A DNA stretch of 64,000 bases from CAVQLX01 sp963811605 (GTDB lineage Bacteria; Desulfobacterota; Binatia; DP-6), in the NCBI GenBank assembly GCA_963811605.1, contig CAWESA010000008.1, positions 186,001 to 250,000 of the forward strand, read 5' to 3'. Numbering within the stretch: position 1 is the stretch's first letter; each line of letters begins with the position of its first letter. The notes under the pieces were generated by a model that had not been told where the DNA came from, did no database searches, and saw nothing but the letters and a program-made list of their open reading frames with translations. The translations under genes and the position numbers were made by a program. Shown here in pieces: positions 1 through 8,525 of this stretch.

Positions 1-363
1 TGGGCGCCATGGTGAGGCAGACGATATCGTTGGCGAGCAGGGCGGACAGGGCGCCTGCACGGCGACGAGGAGCGCGAGCAAGGCATCGGGGGCGAGCGCG
101 GCCTCCGCCACCCGGCGCGTGACGTGATCGTAGAAGCCGCCGAGGCGGAGCTGCGCCGAGACCACCATCAGCCCGAAGAGCAGGAAGAGCGTGGAGGCGT
201 CGATGGATTGCCAGGCCCGTTCCGGCGAGATGAGCTCGGTGGCGACCAGGACGATCGCGCCCAGGAGCGCTGCCCCGGTCCGATCGAGCGCCAGCCCGGG
301 AACGCCGCCCAGGAGCATGGCCACGTAGACCAGCGCGAAGACGGCGACGATGGCGGCGTGCAC
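1..363 (-). CDS. SLC13/ArsB-type permease, N-terminal part (runs off window, frameshift)
   Basis: Starts with GTG directly after the TAG of the upstream DUF2868 gene, so it is probably in the same operon. Residues 1-30 form a hydrophobic segment and the next segment contains DASTLFLLFGLMVVSA, as in ion-transporter superfamily permeases (SLC13/CitMHS/ArsB). The characteristic stretch SALLANDIVCL is present but one frame off: reading shifts near position 57, where one base seems to be missing (GTGCAGG for an expected GTGGCAGG). Substrate cannot be told. The rest lies beyond the window edge. The frameshift may be a sequencing error. Confidence 0.6.
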   Translation of the reverse strand, partial: MHAAIVAVFALVYVAMLLGGVPGLALDRTGAALLGAIVLVATELISPERAWQSIDASTLFLLFGLMVVSAQLRLGGFYDHVTRRVAEAALAPDALLALLVAVQAPCPPCSPTISSASPWRP

Positions 364-2229
364 CTACGGCGCCCGTTCGGCGGCGAGCCGTCGCAGCACC
401 GGGCCGAGGCCGGCGAGGAGCTGCTCGTGCAGGGCCGGAGCCGACTGCTCGAGATCGGCCGAGACCTCGGCCTTGACGGCGGTGTAGGCGCGCTCGCGGC
501 CCTGCGCGATCAGCGACTCGAGCTTGCGATCGCGCAGGAGGACGCGCAGCGCGGCGGCCGGCAGCGGCACGCTCTTGGTCCACTCGCCGACCGAGGCCCG
601 GCCCAGGTCGAAGATGCCCGCGGTGACCGCGAAGGCGCCGAGCGCCCCGACGAGGAAGCCGATGGGACCGGTCGTGTGGAGCAGCGTCGACACGATCGCG
701 AGGCCGAGCGTGTGGCCGATGCCCCCGCTCACCGTGCCGGCCGCCAGCGCGACGGCGGTCGACACCGTGACGGTGATGGCTTCCGTCAGCTCGTCGCTGA
801 GCGCCCCGCCCGGATCACCCGACCCCGCGCCGGGCAGCGAGCCCAGCGCCGGCGCCGGCGCGAGCGCTTCGTGGCCGACCGGCTCGGCGCCGATCAGCCG
901 CGCGGCGCGCGCGGCCAGGGCGCGGACGTAGGCGCCGTGGGCCTCGGTGACGAAGCGCTCGAGCGTCGGCTCGAACGCCTGGCAGGCGCTCGCCAGCTCG
1001 GCCTCGAGGTCGGCGATGCGTCCGCCGCGTTCGCGAAAGGCGCGCAGGATGGGCACGACCCGCGCGTCGTAGAGCTGGTCACGCACGAAGACCGCCACCG
1101 CCTCGGCGAGCTTCGCTCCCTCGATCCGCATCTCGAGGGCGAGCGGCTCGCTGATCGTCTCCAGCTGGAGCGCGCGTCCGTGCTCGAGCAGGCGCGCGTA
1201 GTACGGCTCGGCGAGGTCGATCGCCAGCTGCCTGCGGCGGCGCCGCAGCGTGATCGTGTCGAGCATGGCCAGCACGGCGCGGGGCACCAGGATGAACATG
1301 GCGGCGGCGACCGCCAGGATGTGGATGTAGGGTGCGGCGGGCAGCCCCGCCGGCGTGAGGAGCGCCTCCGCCTCCGCGGTCTCGAAGCCGTGCCCGCGCA
1401 GCAGCAGCGAGGCGGGGCCGAGCAGCGCGTTGGCGAGGAAGCGCACCGTCTCCGGAGCGCGGACGAACGTGCTGCGCCAGACCACGGCATACTCGAGGAA
1501 GACGCCCCGCACGTAGGTGCCCGCGAGCGCGCCCAGGCAGAGCGCGATGGCGCCCAGGTGGAGGGCCCGTTCGAGACGCAGCGACGCCAGGTTGCCCTCG
1601 ATCCGGTGCCACAGGACGAGCAGCCGCCGCGCCGCGCCGGTGACGCTCCGCCCGCGCGCGGCGTGGGCCCGCACGGTGTCGCGCCCGCGCTCGAAGCGCT
1701 CGTGCACCCCGGCGATGGCCGGCACCAGCCATTCGAGCAGGCGCCACGAGGTGCGAGGCGCCGGCGTCACGGGGACGGGCGCCGCCGCCGTCGCATCGGG
1801 GGCATCGTCGGTGCGGGCATGGCCGCGCCGCGTCCGGCGCCTCCGGACCGCGAGCACGGCCACCACGGCGTACACGCCGACGTTCCACAGGATGAGCGCG
1901 ACCAGCGGGTTGTAGAGGAGCTGGATGTGCTCGCTCGGGCCGAGGTAGTTCGCCGCCACCCCGATCAGGAACGCGGCCGCCACGACGACCCGCAGCAGGG
2001 TGCGGCCGGAGCGCTCGAGGAGCGACGGCAGCGTCGGGTAGGGCGGCAGCAGGTGCGGGAGGAGGAGCGCGGCGCGACGTGCGAGCCACGTCTCGGGAGG
2101 GTCGATCGCGCCTGCGTCGACCGCGGCGTCACCGCGCGCGACCGGCGGGACGGCGTCCGGATCGCGCTCCTCGACGGCGCGGACCAGCAGCACGCGACCG
2201 ACGTCGTCGACCCCCAGGAGAGACCGCAC
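364..2229 (-). CDS. DUF2868-family multi-pass membrane protein
   Basis: About 621 residues from a GTG start six bases after the stop of the upstream INSIG-like gene. Hydrophobic segments occur near residues 75-130, 215-250 and 300-325, with further apolar stretches near the C-terminus. The core ALCLGALAGTYVRG, followed by W-x-STF and LLGPASLL, matches the DUF2868 pattern in which a membrane helix leads into a conserved W-STF loop. The cytosolic C-terminal half is helical. Function of the family is unknown; in other proteobacteria it is often next to a DUF3482 GTPase, which is absent here. A longer reading frame upstream is a shadow of the neighbour and lacks coding character. Confidence 0.7.
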   Translation of the reverse strand: MRSLLGVDDVGRVLLVRAVEERDPDAVPPVARGDAAVDAGAIDPPETWLARRAALLLPHLLPPYPTLPSLLERSGRTLLRVVVAAAFLIGVAANYLGPSEHIQLLYNPLVALILWNVGVYAVVAVLAVRRRRTRRGHARTDDAPDATAAAPVPVTPAPRTSWRLLEWLVPAIAGVHERFERGRDTVRAHAARGRSVTGAARRLLVLWHRIEGNLASLRLERALHLGAIALCLGALAGTYVRGVFLEYAVVWRSTFVRAPETVRFLANALLGPASLLLRGHGFETAEAEALLTPAGLPAAPYIHILAVAAAMFILVPRAVLAMLDTITLRRRRRQLAIDLAEPYYARLLEHGRALQLETISEPLALEMRIEGAKLAEAVAVFVRDQLYDARVVPILRAFRERGGRIADLEAELASACQAFEPTLERFVTEAHGAYVRALAARAARLIGAEPVGHEALAPAPALGSLPGAGSGDPGGALSDELTEAITVTVSTAVALAAGTVSGGIGHTLGLAIVSTLLHTTGPIGFLVGALGAFAVTAGIFDLGRASVGEWTKSVPLPAAALRVLLRDRKLESLIAQGRERAYTAVKAEVSADLEQSAPALHEQLLAGLGPVLRRLAAERAP

Positions 2230-2234
2230 GGCGG

Positions 2235-2864
2235 TCAGCCGTCGACCAGACGCTTCCCGAGCGTGCCGACCCCGACGGCGGCGCAGCAGTACAGAGCCGG
2301 GAGCCAGACGGCGACGACGCCCAGCGACGGCGTCACGTACCAGAAGCCGCCCACGGCGACGAGGAGCGTCTCGACGGCGGTCCCGACGACGGCCGTCATG
2401 GCGGCCAGCACCAGGCCCAGCCGGCTGCCGTCGCAGCACCGCCATGCGGCGGCGAAGAGCGCGGCGAGGACCAGCGTGCAGGTCCACGGCCGGAGGTCGA
2501 GCCAGCCGCTCAGGGCATACGCCAGCATGAAGCTCGCCATGGCGAGGGCGACGACGCCCCACGACGGCGCCGGTGCGAGGCGCCCCGTGAGGCGCTCGGC
2601 GATCGGGCGGGCGAGCCCCATCATCACCCCCGCACTCGCGAACAGCGGCGGTACCCACACCGCCTGCCCGGCCAGCGCGGGATGCGTGTAGGCGGTGGTG
2701 GCGGTGTGGACGTGGATCGCGTCGAGCGCGGTCCCCAGCGTCGCGCCGGTGAGCGCGAGGACGGCTGCGCCGTGCAGCCAGCGGGGCGAGGTGCCGTCGG
2801 CCGGACGGTCAGTCCTTGGCCTTGAGCTCGCCGTCGTGGTCGCGAATGAAGGCTCGGATGTCAT
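2235..2864 (-). CDS. INSIG-like integral membrane protein
   Basis: 209 residues with about six predicted membrane segments. The C-terminal half lines up with animal INSIG proteins: a WVPPLF...GLARP segment matching WWVPP...GLLYP, an S-G-x-LD segment, then TCTLVLAALFAAAW, D-x-SRLGL, a Y-x-TP segment, WLP, and a final VGTLGKRL matching VGNIGRQL. Bacterial INSIG homologues are known from mycobacteria, where they bind lipids. In animals INSIG retains SCAP and HMG-CoA reductase in the ER in response to sterols; no such partner is visible here. The ATG start overlaps the preceding gene by 56 bases and I see no good later start. The identification rests on remembered alignment only. Confidence 0.65.
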   Translation of the reverse strand: MTSEPSFATTTASSRPRTDRPADGTSPRWLHGAAVLALTGATLGTALDAIHVHTATTAYTHPALAGQAVWVPPLFASAGVMMGLARPIAERLTGRLAPAPSWGVVALAMASFMLAYALSGWLDLRPWTCTLVLAALFAAAWRCCDGSRLGLVLAAMTAVVGTAVETLLVAVGGFWYVTPSLGVVAVWLPALYCCAAVGVGTLGKRLVDG

Positions 2865-3045
2865 CGGCCATCTCGAGCAGCCGGATCCACTGCTCCTTGT
2901 AGAGGGTCACCGGGAAGCGTCCGAGTCCGTAGACGGAGACGCCGCCCTTCTCGCTCACCTTGATGCTGCTGCGGCCCTGGGTGCGCTTGAGCCGCTCGTT
3001 TTCCGCCCGCAGCCGCTCCAGCTCCGCCCGCTCCTGGTCGTCCAT
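2809..3045 (-). CDS. Small conserved coiled-coil protein
   Basis: 78 residues. The first 25 are a short heptad-like helix rich in E, R and L (ERLRAENERLKR), followed by a compact conserved-looking core with VSVYGLGRFPVTLYKEQW and a helical tail. Proteins with this core occur in deltaproteobacteria as uncharacterised proteins; I know no function. It is first in the minus-strand group that continues into the INSIG-like gene, with overlapping reading frames. The intact frame and the motif make it a convincing gene despite its size. Confidence 0.65.
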   Translation of the reverse strand: MDDQERAELERLRAENERLKRTQGRSSIKVSEKGGVSVYGLGRFPVTLYKEQWIRLLEMADDIRAFIRDHDGELKAKD

Positions 3046-3102
3046 GCTCGACCCGATAGCAAGCGCGCGCAGACGGGGCCAGACGGTTTCGGAGCGCTCC
3101 GG

Positions 3103-4410
3103 TCACGTGAGCTCGATCCGCCGCACGGCGACGGACTGGTCGGGTCCGACCGCCATGTTGACGACCACGTGCTCCCCGTCATCCACCGCACGGGCGAGCG
3201 GGACATCGACCCGCACCCATCCGTCGGGCGGCTCGCTGCGAAAGACCGCACCGATCAGCTCCCCCGGCTTGCTGCGCGAGACGACGCCGATGCGCACCCG
3301 CGTCTCGCCGTCCGGCGCCGGGGTCTCGGCGCGCAGCTGGACGCTGACCTGCGCGCGCCCGGCGACGCCGCGCAAGATTGCCGAGCCGCCCGCCAGGAGC
3401 GACAGGCCACCGTGTACGCGGCGGAACCAGCCGCCATCGGGGAGGGTCTCGGGGCGTCCCCATCCGCCTTCGCACTGGATCGTGTCGTTCACCCCCATCT
3501 CGACCCACGGATACCGTACCACCTGACACGGCATCGCGCTGGCGAAGAGGAGCTCGGGGAACTGCCAGCGGAACACGGGTCGCCGGCGCGCCCGCAGGAA
3601 GAGGTGCTCCTTGCGCGAGGTGGTCGCGAAGGGGCGCAGCGCCACGCGCAGCGCCGCGCGCAGGACGCGCTCGTGGAGCGGGAAACGCTGAAGGTCGCGC
3701 GCGACGAAGGTCTCGATGTCGAACCCGGTGTCGAGCAGCCAGTACAGCTCGAGGGCCGAGTACTCGCGGTTGTGCCGCGCCCCGTACCCGAACGCCGGAC
3801 TGTACTGGTCGACGCTCGGCCGCCGTCCCCGCACCACGCTGTCGAGCCGCTCCAGCGAGAGCGCGTTCGGTGTGCTCAGGATGAGGTGTCCGCCGGGCTT
3901 GAGGACGCGATGCATCTCGGCGAGCGCCCACACCGGATTGATGGCCAGGTGCTCGACCAGCTCGGAGAAGACGACGACGTCGAACGTCCCGTCCGGATAC
4001 GGGAACTCGTCGGCCTCGATGTTGAAGAGATCGGACGCGTAGGTCTTCGTGCCCGGGCCGCCGACCTCGTACAGGGTGGTGGCGGAGCGGCGCTCCGTGG
4101 TGCCGAAGTAGTTGGCGTGCGTCACCTGCCCTGGCCACACCAGGTCGAGGCACTGCGAGCCCAGGAACGGTGCCGAGCCGAGCTCGAGCAGGTGGCTCTC
4201 CGCGGTCGCGGGGGGCAGGAGGTCGAGGGTGGCGGCGATGCGCGGCAGCGCGGCGACGAGCAGCGAGGCCCGCGCGGCGGCGTCCTCCCAGGATGAGCGA
4301 TAGGACGCCAGCTCGTGGGCCAGGCGGGCCAGCAGCTCATCCTGCACGAGCCGGCTCCCGTCGGTGGCATGGCATTCGTCGGGATCTACCTTGCGTCGGC
4401 GCGGCCCCAC
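3103..4410 (-). CDS. Class I SAM-dependent methyltransferase with C-terminal beta domain
   Basis: 435 residues from a GTG start. The central Rossmann domain (about residues 75-230) has a degenerate motif I (LLELGSAPFLGSQ), the acidic second strand (YASDLFNIEADEFPYPDGTFDVVVFSELVEHL) and post-motif MHRVLKPGGHLILSTPN, as in the Methyltransf_11/23 group. The last 120 residues are beta-rich and may be a carbohydrate-binding-like domain. Substrate unknown; methyltransferases of this build often act on glycans or small hydrophobic molecules. It is divergent from the UbiB-like gene, the two starts being about 130 bases apart. Confidence 0.75.
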   Translation of the reverse strand: MGPRRRKVDPDECHATDGSRLVQDELLARLAHELASYRSSWEDAAARASLLVAALPRIAATLDLLPPATAESHLLELGSAPFLGSQCLDLVWPGQVTHANYFGTTERRSATTLYEVGGPGTKTYASDLFNIEADEFPYPDGTFDVVVFSELVEHLAINPVWALAEMHRVLKPGGHLILSTPNALSLERLDSVVRGRRPSVDQYSPAFGYGARHNREYSALELYWLLDTGFDIETFVARDLQRFPLHERVLRAALRVALRPFATTSRKEHLFLRARRRPVFRWQFPELLFASAMPCQVVRYPWVEMGVNDTIQCEGGWGRPETLPDGGWFRRVHGGLSLLAGGSAILRGVAGRAQVSVQLRAETPAPDGETRVRIGVVSRSKPGELIGAVFRSEPPDGWVRVDVPLARAVDDGEHVVVNMAVGPDQSVAVRRIELT

Positions 4411-4538
4411 AAGGTTGCGCCGGTTTGCGGCACGGCGCAGGGACCGCTAGTCCGGTTCGGGTGTCCGCTCCTCCCGCGTCCGACGTCGCCTTCGGCGCCT
4501 TCAGCGATCGTGGCCCGTGGCCGGTCGACCCCGCGCGC

Positions 4539-6059
4539 ATGCCATGGCGTGCGGGCGTGGACGAGCTGCGTGCGGCCGCGCAGGCGGAGGTGCCCGAGCT
4601 GGTGCATCGCCGCTTCCTTCCGCCGCTGCGGCGGTTCGGCGAGGCCGCGGCCCTGCTCGGCGTCGCCCTCGCGGGCTGGCAGCTGCGCGAGCGTCGGTCC
4701 GGGGGTCCGGCCTCGCGCGCGGGGCTGTCGCGCCGCCTGCGGGCCGCGTTCGAACGCCTCGGGCCGGCCTACATCAAGCTCGGACAGATCGTGTCGTCGG
4801 GGCAGGGACTCTTCCCGCCGGAGCTGGTGGAGGAGTTCAAGCGCTGCCGCGACCAGGTGCCGGCGGAGCCGTTCGCGGCGGTGCGGCGCGTCGTCGAGGA
4901 GGACCTGGGCGGGCCGCTGGAGCGGACGTTCGCGACGTTCGACGAGACGCCGATCGCGGCGGCGTCGATCGCGCAGGTGCACGCGGCCCGCCTGCACGGC
5001 GGCGAGGAGGTCGTCGTCAAGGTGCAGCGGCCGCAGGTCGCACGCCTCGTGCGACGCGACATCGAAGCCATGGCCTGGATCGCGCCGCTCCTCGTGGGTC
5101 GCATCCCGGTGGCCGCGCTGGCCAACCCGCCCGCCCTCGTCGAGCTGTTCGCCGAGACCATCGTCGAAGAGCTCGACTTCCGGCTCGAAGCGCAGAACAT
5201 GCTCGATGTCGCGCACCTCCTGCGGGAGGCCGGTCAGACCATCATCGTGGTGCCGCGGCCCCATCCGGAGCTGGTGACGCCGCGCGTGCTGGTGATGGAG
5301 CGTCTCGACGGCTTCAAGTACGAGGACGTCGAGGGCATGCGCGCCGCGGGGGTGGACACCAGCGAGCTGGTGCGCGCGCTCCTCATCGCGTTCCTCGAGG
5401 GCGCCATGATCTACGGCGTCTTCCACGGCGACTTCCACGGTGGCAACCTGCTCGTGATGCGTGACGGCCGGGTCGCGCTCTTCGACTACGGGATCACGGG
5501 ACGCATGGCCGAGCCGCAGCGCCTCGCCTTCCTGCGCATGATGATCGCGGGCGCCGTGAACGACATCCGCGGCCAGCTCGAGGCCTTCCGCGATCTCGGC
5601 GCGCTCCCGCCGGGCGCCGACCTGGACTCGCTGACGCAGGTCCTCAAGCTCGATCAGCCCGTGAAGGACCCCACCACCATGACCGGTGAGGAGCTGGTGC
5701 ACGAGATCCAGGATCTCCTGAAAGGGCTGCTCAAGCAGGGAGCGAAGCTCCCCAAGAACCTGATGCTGTACGTGAAGGACATGATCTTCTTCGACGGCGC
5801 GACGACGCGCCTGGCGCCCGACGTCAACCTGTTCGATCAGGTGACGCGCATCTTCGGCTACTTCGCCACCCATCACTCGGACCGCATCATGCAGGACGTC
5901 GGCCTCGATCCGCGGCTCCTGACGCTCGATCTCGGCGGCTTCAAGCGCTCGCTCGGACTCGACGAGGAGACGGCGTCGTTGACGCAGCGGGAGCTGGTCG
6001 AGCGCCGGCAGCGCGTCCAGGAGCGGCTGGAAGAGGTCGGAGCTCTGCCCAATGGCTGA
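4539..6059 (+). CDS. AarF/UbiB (ABC1/ADCK) family atypical kinase
   Basis: About 506 residues. Conserved family features appear in order: the KxGQ motif in AYIKLGQIVSS near residue 85, AAASIAQVHAA (the Ala-rich loop replacing the P-loop), the lysine in VVVKVQRP, the glutamate pair around EELDFRLEAQN, HGDFHGGNLL, and the DYGITG metal-binding motif. Members support ubiquinone or other isoprenoid-lipid biosynthesis through an unorthodox kinase/ATPase activity. The ATG start was chosen; a GTG at 4461 is in frame and possible. The 3' end overlaps the next gene by 8 bases, so the two are probably translated together. Confidence 0.88.
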   Translation: MPWRAGVDELRAAAQAEVPELVHRRFLPPLRRFGEAAALLGVALAGWQLRERRSGGPASRAGLSRRLRAAFERLGPAYIKLGQIVSSGQGLFPPELVEEFKRCRDQVPAEPFAAVRRVVEEDLGGPLERTFATFDETPIAAASIAQVHAARLHGGEEVVVKVQRPQVARLVRRDIEAMAWIAPLLVGRIPVAALANPPALVELFAETIVEELDFRLEAQNMLDVAHLLREAGQTIIVVPRPHPELVTPRVLVMERLDGFKYEDVEGMRAAGVDTSELVRALLIAFLEGAMIYGVFHGDFHGGNLLVMRDGRVALFDYGITGRMAEPQRLAFLRMMIAGAVNDIRGQLEAFRDLGALPPGADLDSLTQVLKLDQPVKDPTTMTGEELVHEIQDLLKGLLKQGAKLPKNLMLYVKDMIFFDGATTRLAPDVNLFDQVTRIFGYFATHHSDRIMQDVGLDPRLLTLDLGGFKRSLGLDEETASLTQRELVERRQRVQERLEEVGALPNG

Positions 6060-7563
6060 GTCGCCGCCCGATCTTCCCTGGGGGCCGCTGGCGGACATCT
6101 TCGCGTCCGCGCGCCCGCTGTCGTACGTGCGAAGCGCGGAGGAGGGCCGGGTCGTGGGCCTGCTGCGGGCCGCCGCGGCCGGCGCCTTCCCGTCCCCCGT
6201 CCCGTTCTGGCTGTGGACGGCGACCGAGGGGATGCGGCGCGACGGCGGCACGGACGAGCCCGAAGCGCTCGGGGCGCGCGAGGCGCTCGACTTCATCATC
6301 CGGTCCGACGGTCCCGGCCTGTTCCTGCTGAAGGACTTCCACGAGGCGATCCGGGAGACCCCCGAGGTGCGCCGCCGGCTGCGCGATCTCTACGAGGCGT
6401 GCGTCGATCGCGGCAAGTTCGTCGTCGTGTGCTCCCCGGTGAAGGAGCTCCCCGACGAGATCGCGCACCAGGCGATGTTCATCGACCTTGCCATGCCCGG
6501 CCTCGACGAGCTGCGATCCTTCGTGCGCGACGAGGCAGCGATGGTCGCCGCCGCGGGCGGTACGGTCGATACGAGCGACGCGACGGTGCACCAGATCGCG
6601 CGCGCCCTGCAGGGACTCACCCTCGACCAGGCGCGCCACGCCATCCGGCGCGCCCGCTCGTCGCGCCACGCGCTCGACGCGGAGTCGCTGGCGGCGCTGC
6701 TGGAGGAGAAGCGGGTGCTCGTCAACCAGACGGGCATCGTCGAGTTCCTGCCCTCGGTGACCGGCATCGACGACATCGGCGGGCTCGAGATCCTGAAGAA
6801 GTGGCTGCTCGATCGCCGCAGGCTGTTCCAGATGCGCGACGAGCTGAGCGCGGAGATCGTCCCGAAGGGCGTCCTCGTCATGGGGATCTCCGGCTGCGGC
6901 AAGAGCCTCGCGATCAAGGCGATCTCGTCCACCTTCGACCTGCCGCTCTACCGCATCGACATGGTGGAGGTGTTCTCGGGCCGCTACGGCAAGCCGGAGG
7001 CGGCCTTCGCCCGGGCGTGCCATCTCCTCGAGTCGATCGCACCGGCGGTGGCGTGGTTCGACGAGATCGAGGCCGGCATCAGCACGCAGTCGAAGGAGGG
7101 CGAGCTGGGCCGCATGTTCGGCTTCTTCCTCACCTGGATGCAGGAGAAGACGCGCGGTCTGTTCGTCGGGGCGACGGCGAACCGGATCGACCTGCTGCCC
7201 GCCGAGATGATCCGCAAGGGACGCTTCGACGAGGTGTTCTTCGTGGACCTGCCGCTCGACGAGGAGCGTCTCGAGATCTTCCGCGTCCATCTGCGTCGCC
7301 GCGGCATCGATGCGACCGGCTTCAACATGGACCCGCTCAAGAAGTTCACCAAGGGCTGGACGGGAGCCGAGATCGAGCAGTGCGTCGTCTCCGCGCTGAC
7401 CACCGTGCGACTCGAGGACCGCGAGCTCACCGACAAGGACCTCATCGACGCCACCGCCAACGTGGTCCCGCTCTCCAAGACCATGAAGGAGCAGGTGGAC
7501 CACATCCGGGGCTGGGCCTTCGACCGCGCGGTGCGCGCGTCGCCGCGCGACACCGGACGGTAG
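6052..7563 (+). CDS. AAA+ ATPase, Ycf46-like
   Basis: 503 residues. The N-terminal 190 residues form a degenerate nucleotidase-like domain, followed by a complete AAA+ module: Walker A GISGCGKS near residue 285, Walker B AVAWFDEIE, sensor 1 around ATANRIDLLP, an arginine finger in RKGRFDE, and a C-terminal helical lid. The order and the RKGRFDEVFFVDLP stretch match plastid/cyanobacterial Ycf46 proteins, whose role is linked to CO2 use in cyanobacteria but is otherwise unsettled. It overlaps the UbiB-family gene by 8 bases. Confidence 0.85.
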   Translation: MAESPPDLPWGPLADIFASARPLSYVRSAEEGRVVGLLRAAAAGAFPSPVPFWLWTATEGMRRDGGTDEPEALGAREALDFIIRSDGPGLFLLKDFHEAIRETPEVRRRLRDLYEACVDRGKFVVVCSPVKELPDEIAHQAMFIDLAMPGLDELRSFVRDEAAMVAAAGGTVDTSDATVHQIARALQGLTLDQARHAIRRARSSRHALDAESLAALLEEKRVLVNQTGIVEFLPSVTGIDDIGGLEILKKWLLDRRRLFQMRDELSAEIVPKGVLVMGISGCGKSLAIKAISSTFDLPLYRIDMVEVFSGRYGKPEAAFARACHLLESIAPAVAWFDEIEAGISTQSKEGELGRMFGFFLTWMQEKTRGLFVGATANRIDLLPAEMIRKGRFDEVFFVDLPLDEERLEIFRVHLRRRGIDATGFNMDPLKKFTKGWTGAEIEQCVVSALTTVRLEDRELTDKDLIDATANVVPLSKTMKEQVDHIRGWAFDRAVRASPRDTGR

Positions 7564-7577
7564 GGGGCCTCGGCGCC

Positions 7578-8492
7578 ATGCCCGGACCGCGCGCTTCGCT
7601 CTCGACCGCGGAGGTCGACGCGTTCCACGACAGCCTGTCGAACTGGGGACGGTGGGGCCAGCGGGACCAGCTCGGGGCGCTCAACCTCATCACGCCCGAG
7701 AAGCGGGTCGCCGCCGGCGCCCTGATCCGCACCGGTCGGACCGTCGCGTGCGCCCGCCCGCTCGCCACCGAATCCGGCCCCGACAACCCGAACCCCGTCG
7801 TCCACCTGATGACCGGCACGGCGACCGAGTCCTACGGCGGGGACTACGTCGCGCTCGCGCCACACGGCTTCTCCACCTCGCACATCGATGCCCTGTGTCA
7901 CATGTTCCACGGGGACAGGCTCTACAACGGCTACCCGATCGAGCGCGTCACGGCGCACGGGGCGCTCGACCTCGGCATCCACGAGCTGTGCGACGGGGTG
8001 GTCTCGCGCGGCGTGCTGCTCGACCTCCCTGGCCTGCGAGGGGTGGCCTATCTCGAGCCCGGCGAGCCGATCTTTCCCGATGATCTCGAAGGCGCCGAAG
8101 AGCGGTGCGGGGTGCGGGTGGAGGAAGGCGACGTCCTGCTGATCCACACCGGCCGGTGGGCGTGCCGCGAGGAACGCGGCGCGTGGGACGCCTCGGCGCG
8201 GCTCGCGGGTCTCGACGCTTCGTGCTTGCCGTGGCTCGGCGCGCGCGGCGTGGCCGCGCTCGGCTGTGACGGCGTGTCCGACGTGCTGCCGTCCCGGGTC
8301 GCGGGCATCCCCCTGCCGATCCACCGCGTCGCCATCGTCGCGATGGGGCTGCACCTGCTCGACAACCTCGAGCTCGGTCGTCTCGCCCGGGCCTGCGCCG
8401 ACGAGCGCCGCTGGGCGTTCTTCCTCGCCATCGGGCCGCTGGTGCTGCGGCGCGGGACGGCCTCGCCGGTGAATCCGATCGCCATCTTCTGA
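7578..8492 (+). CDS. Cyclase-family (kynurenine formamidase-like) metal-dependent hydrolase
   Basis: 304 residues from an ATG 14 bases after the AAA+ gene. The metal-binding pattern of the cyclase family (PF04199) is present: STSHIDALCHMFHGD (HxDxxxH), then DVLLIHTGRW, and the closing PIHRVAIVAMGLHLLDNLEL. The N-terminal NWGRWGQRDQLGALNLITPEKR is typical of the subgroup annotated as cyclase-family proteins in degraders. Known members hydrolyse N-formylkynurenine or isatin, or dehydrate alkylphosphonate-like substrates; the substrate here is unknown. Confidence 0.85.
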   Translation: MPGPRASLSTAEVDAFHDSLSNWGRWGQRDQLGALNLITPEKRVAAGALIRTGRTVACARPLATESGPDNPNPVVHLMTGTATESYGGDYVALAPHGFSTSHIDALCHMFHGDRLYNGYPIERVTAHGALDLGIHELCDGVVSRGVLLDLPGLRGVAYLEPGEPIFPDDLEGAEERCGVRVEEGDVLLIHTGRWACREERGAWDASARLAGLDASCLPWLGARGVAALGCDGVSDVLPSRVAGIPLPIHRVAIVAMGLHLLDNLELGRLARACADERRWAFFLAIGPLVLRRGTASPVNPIAIF

Positions 8493-8525
8493 TTGCCCTC
8501 GCGTCGCCGGGCGGATTTCGCCAAC

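Noticed and set aside
124..2691. Very long plus-strand open frame (855 codons) opposite the DUF2868 and INSIG-like genes
   Set aside because: High GC leaves few stops in the opposite frame; the translation is Arg/Gly/Asp-rich with no motif, while the minus strand encodes recognisable proteins.
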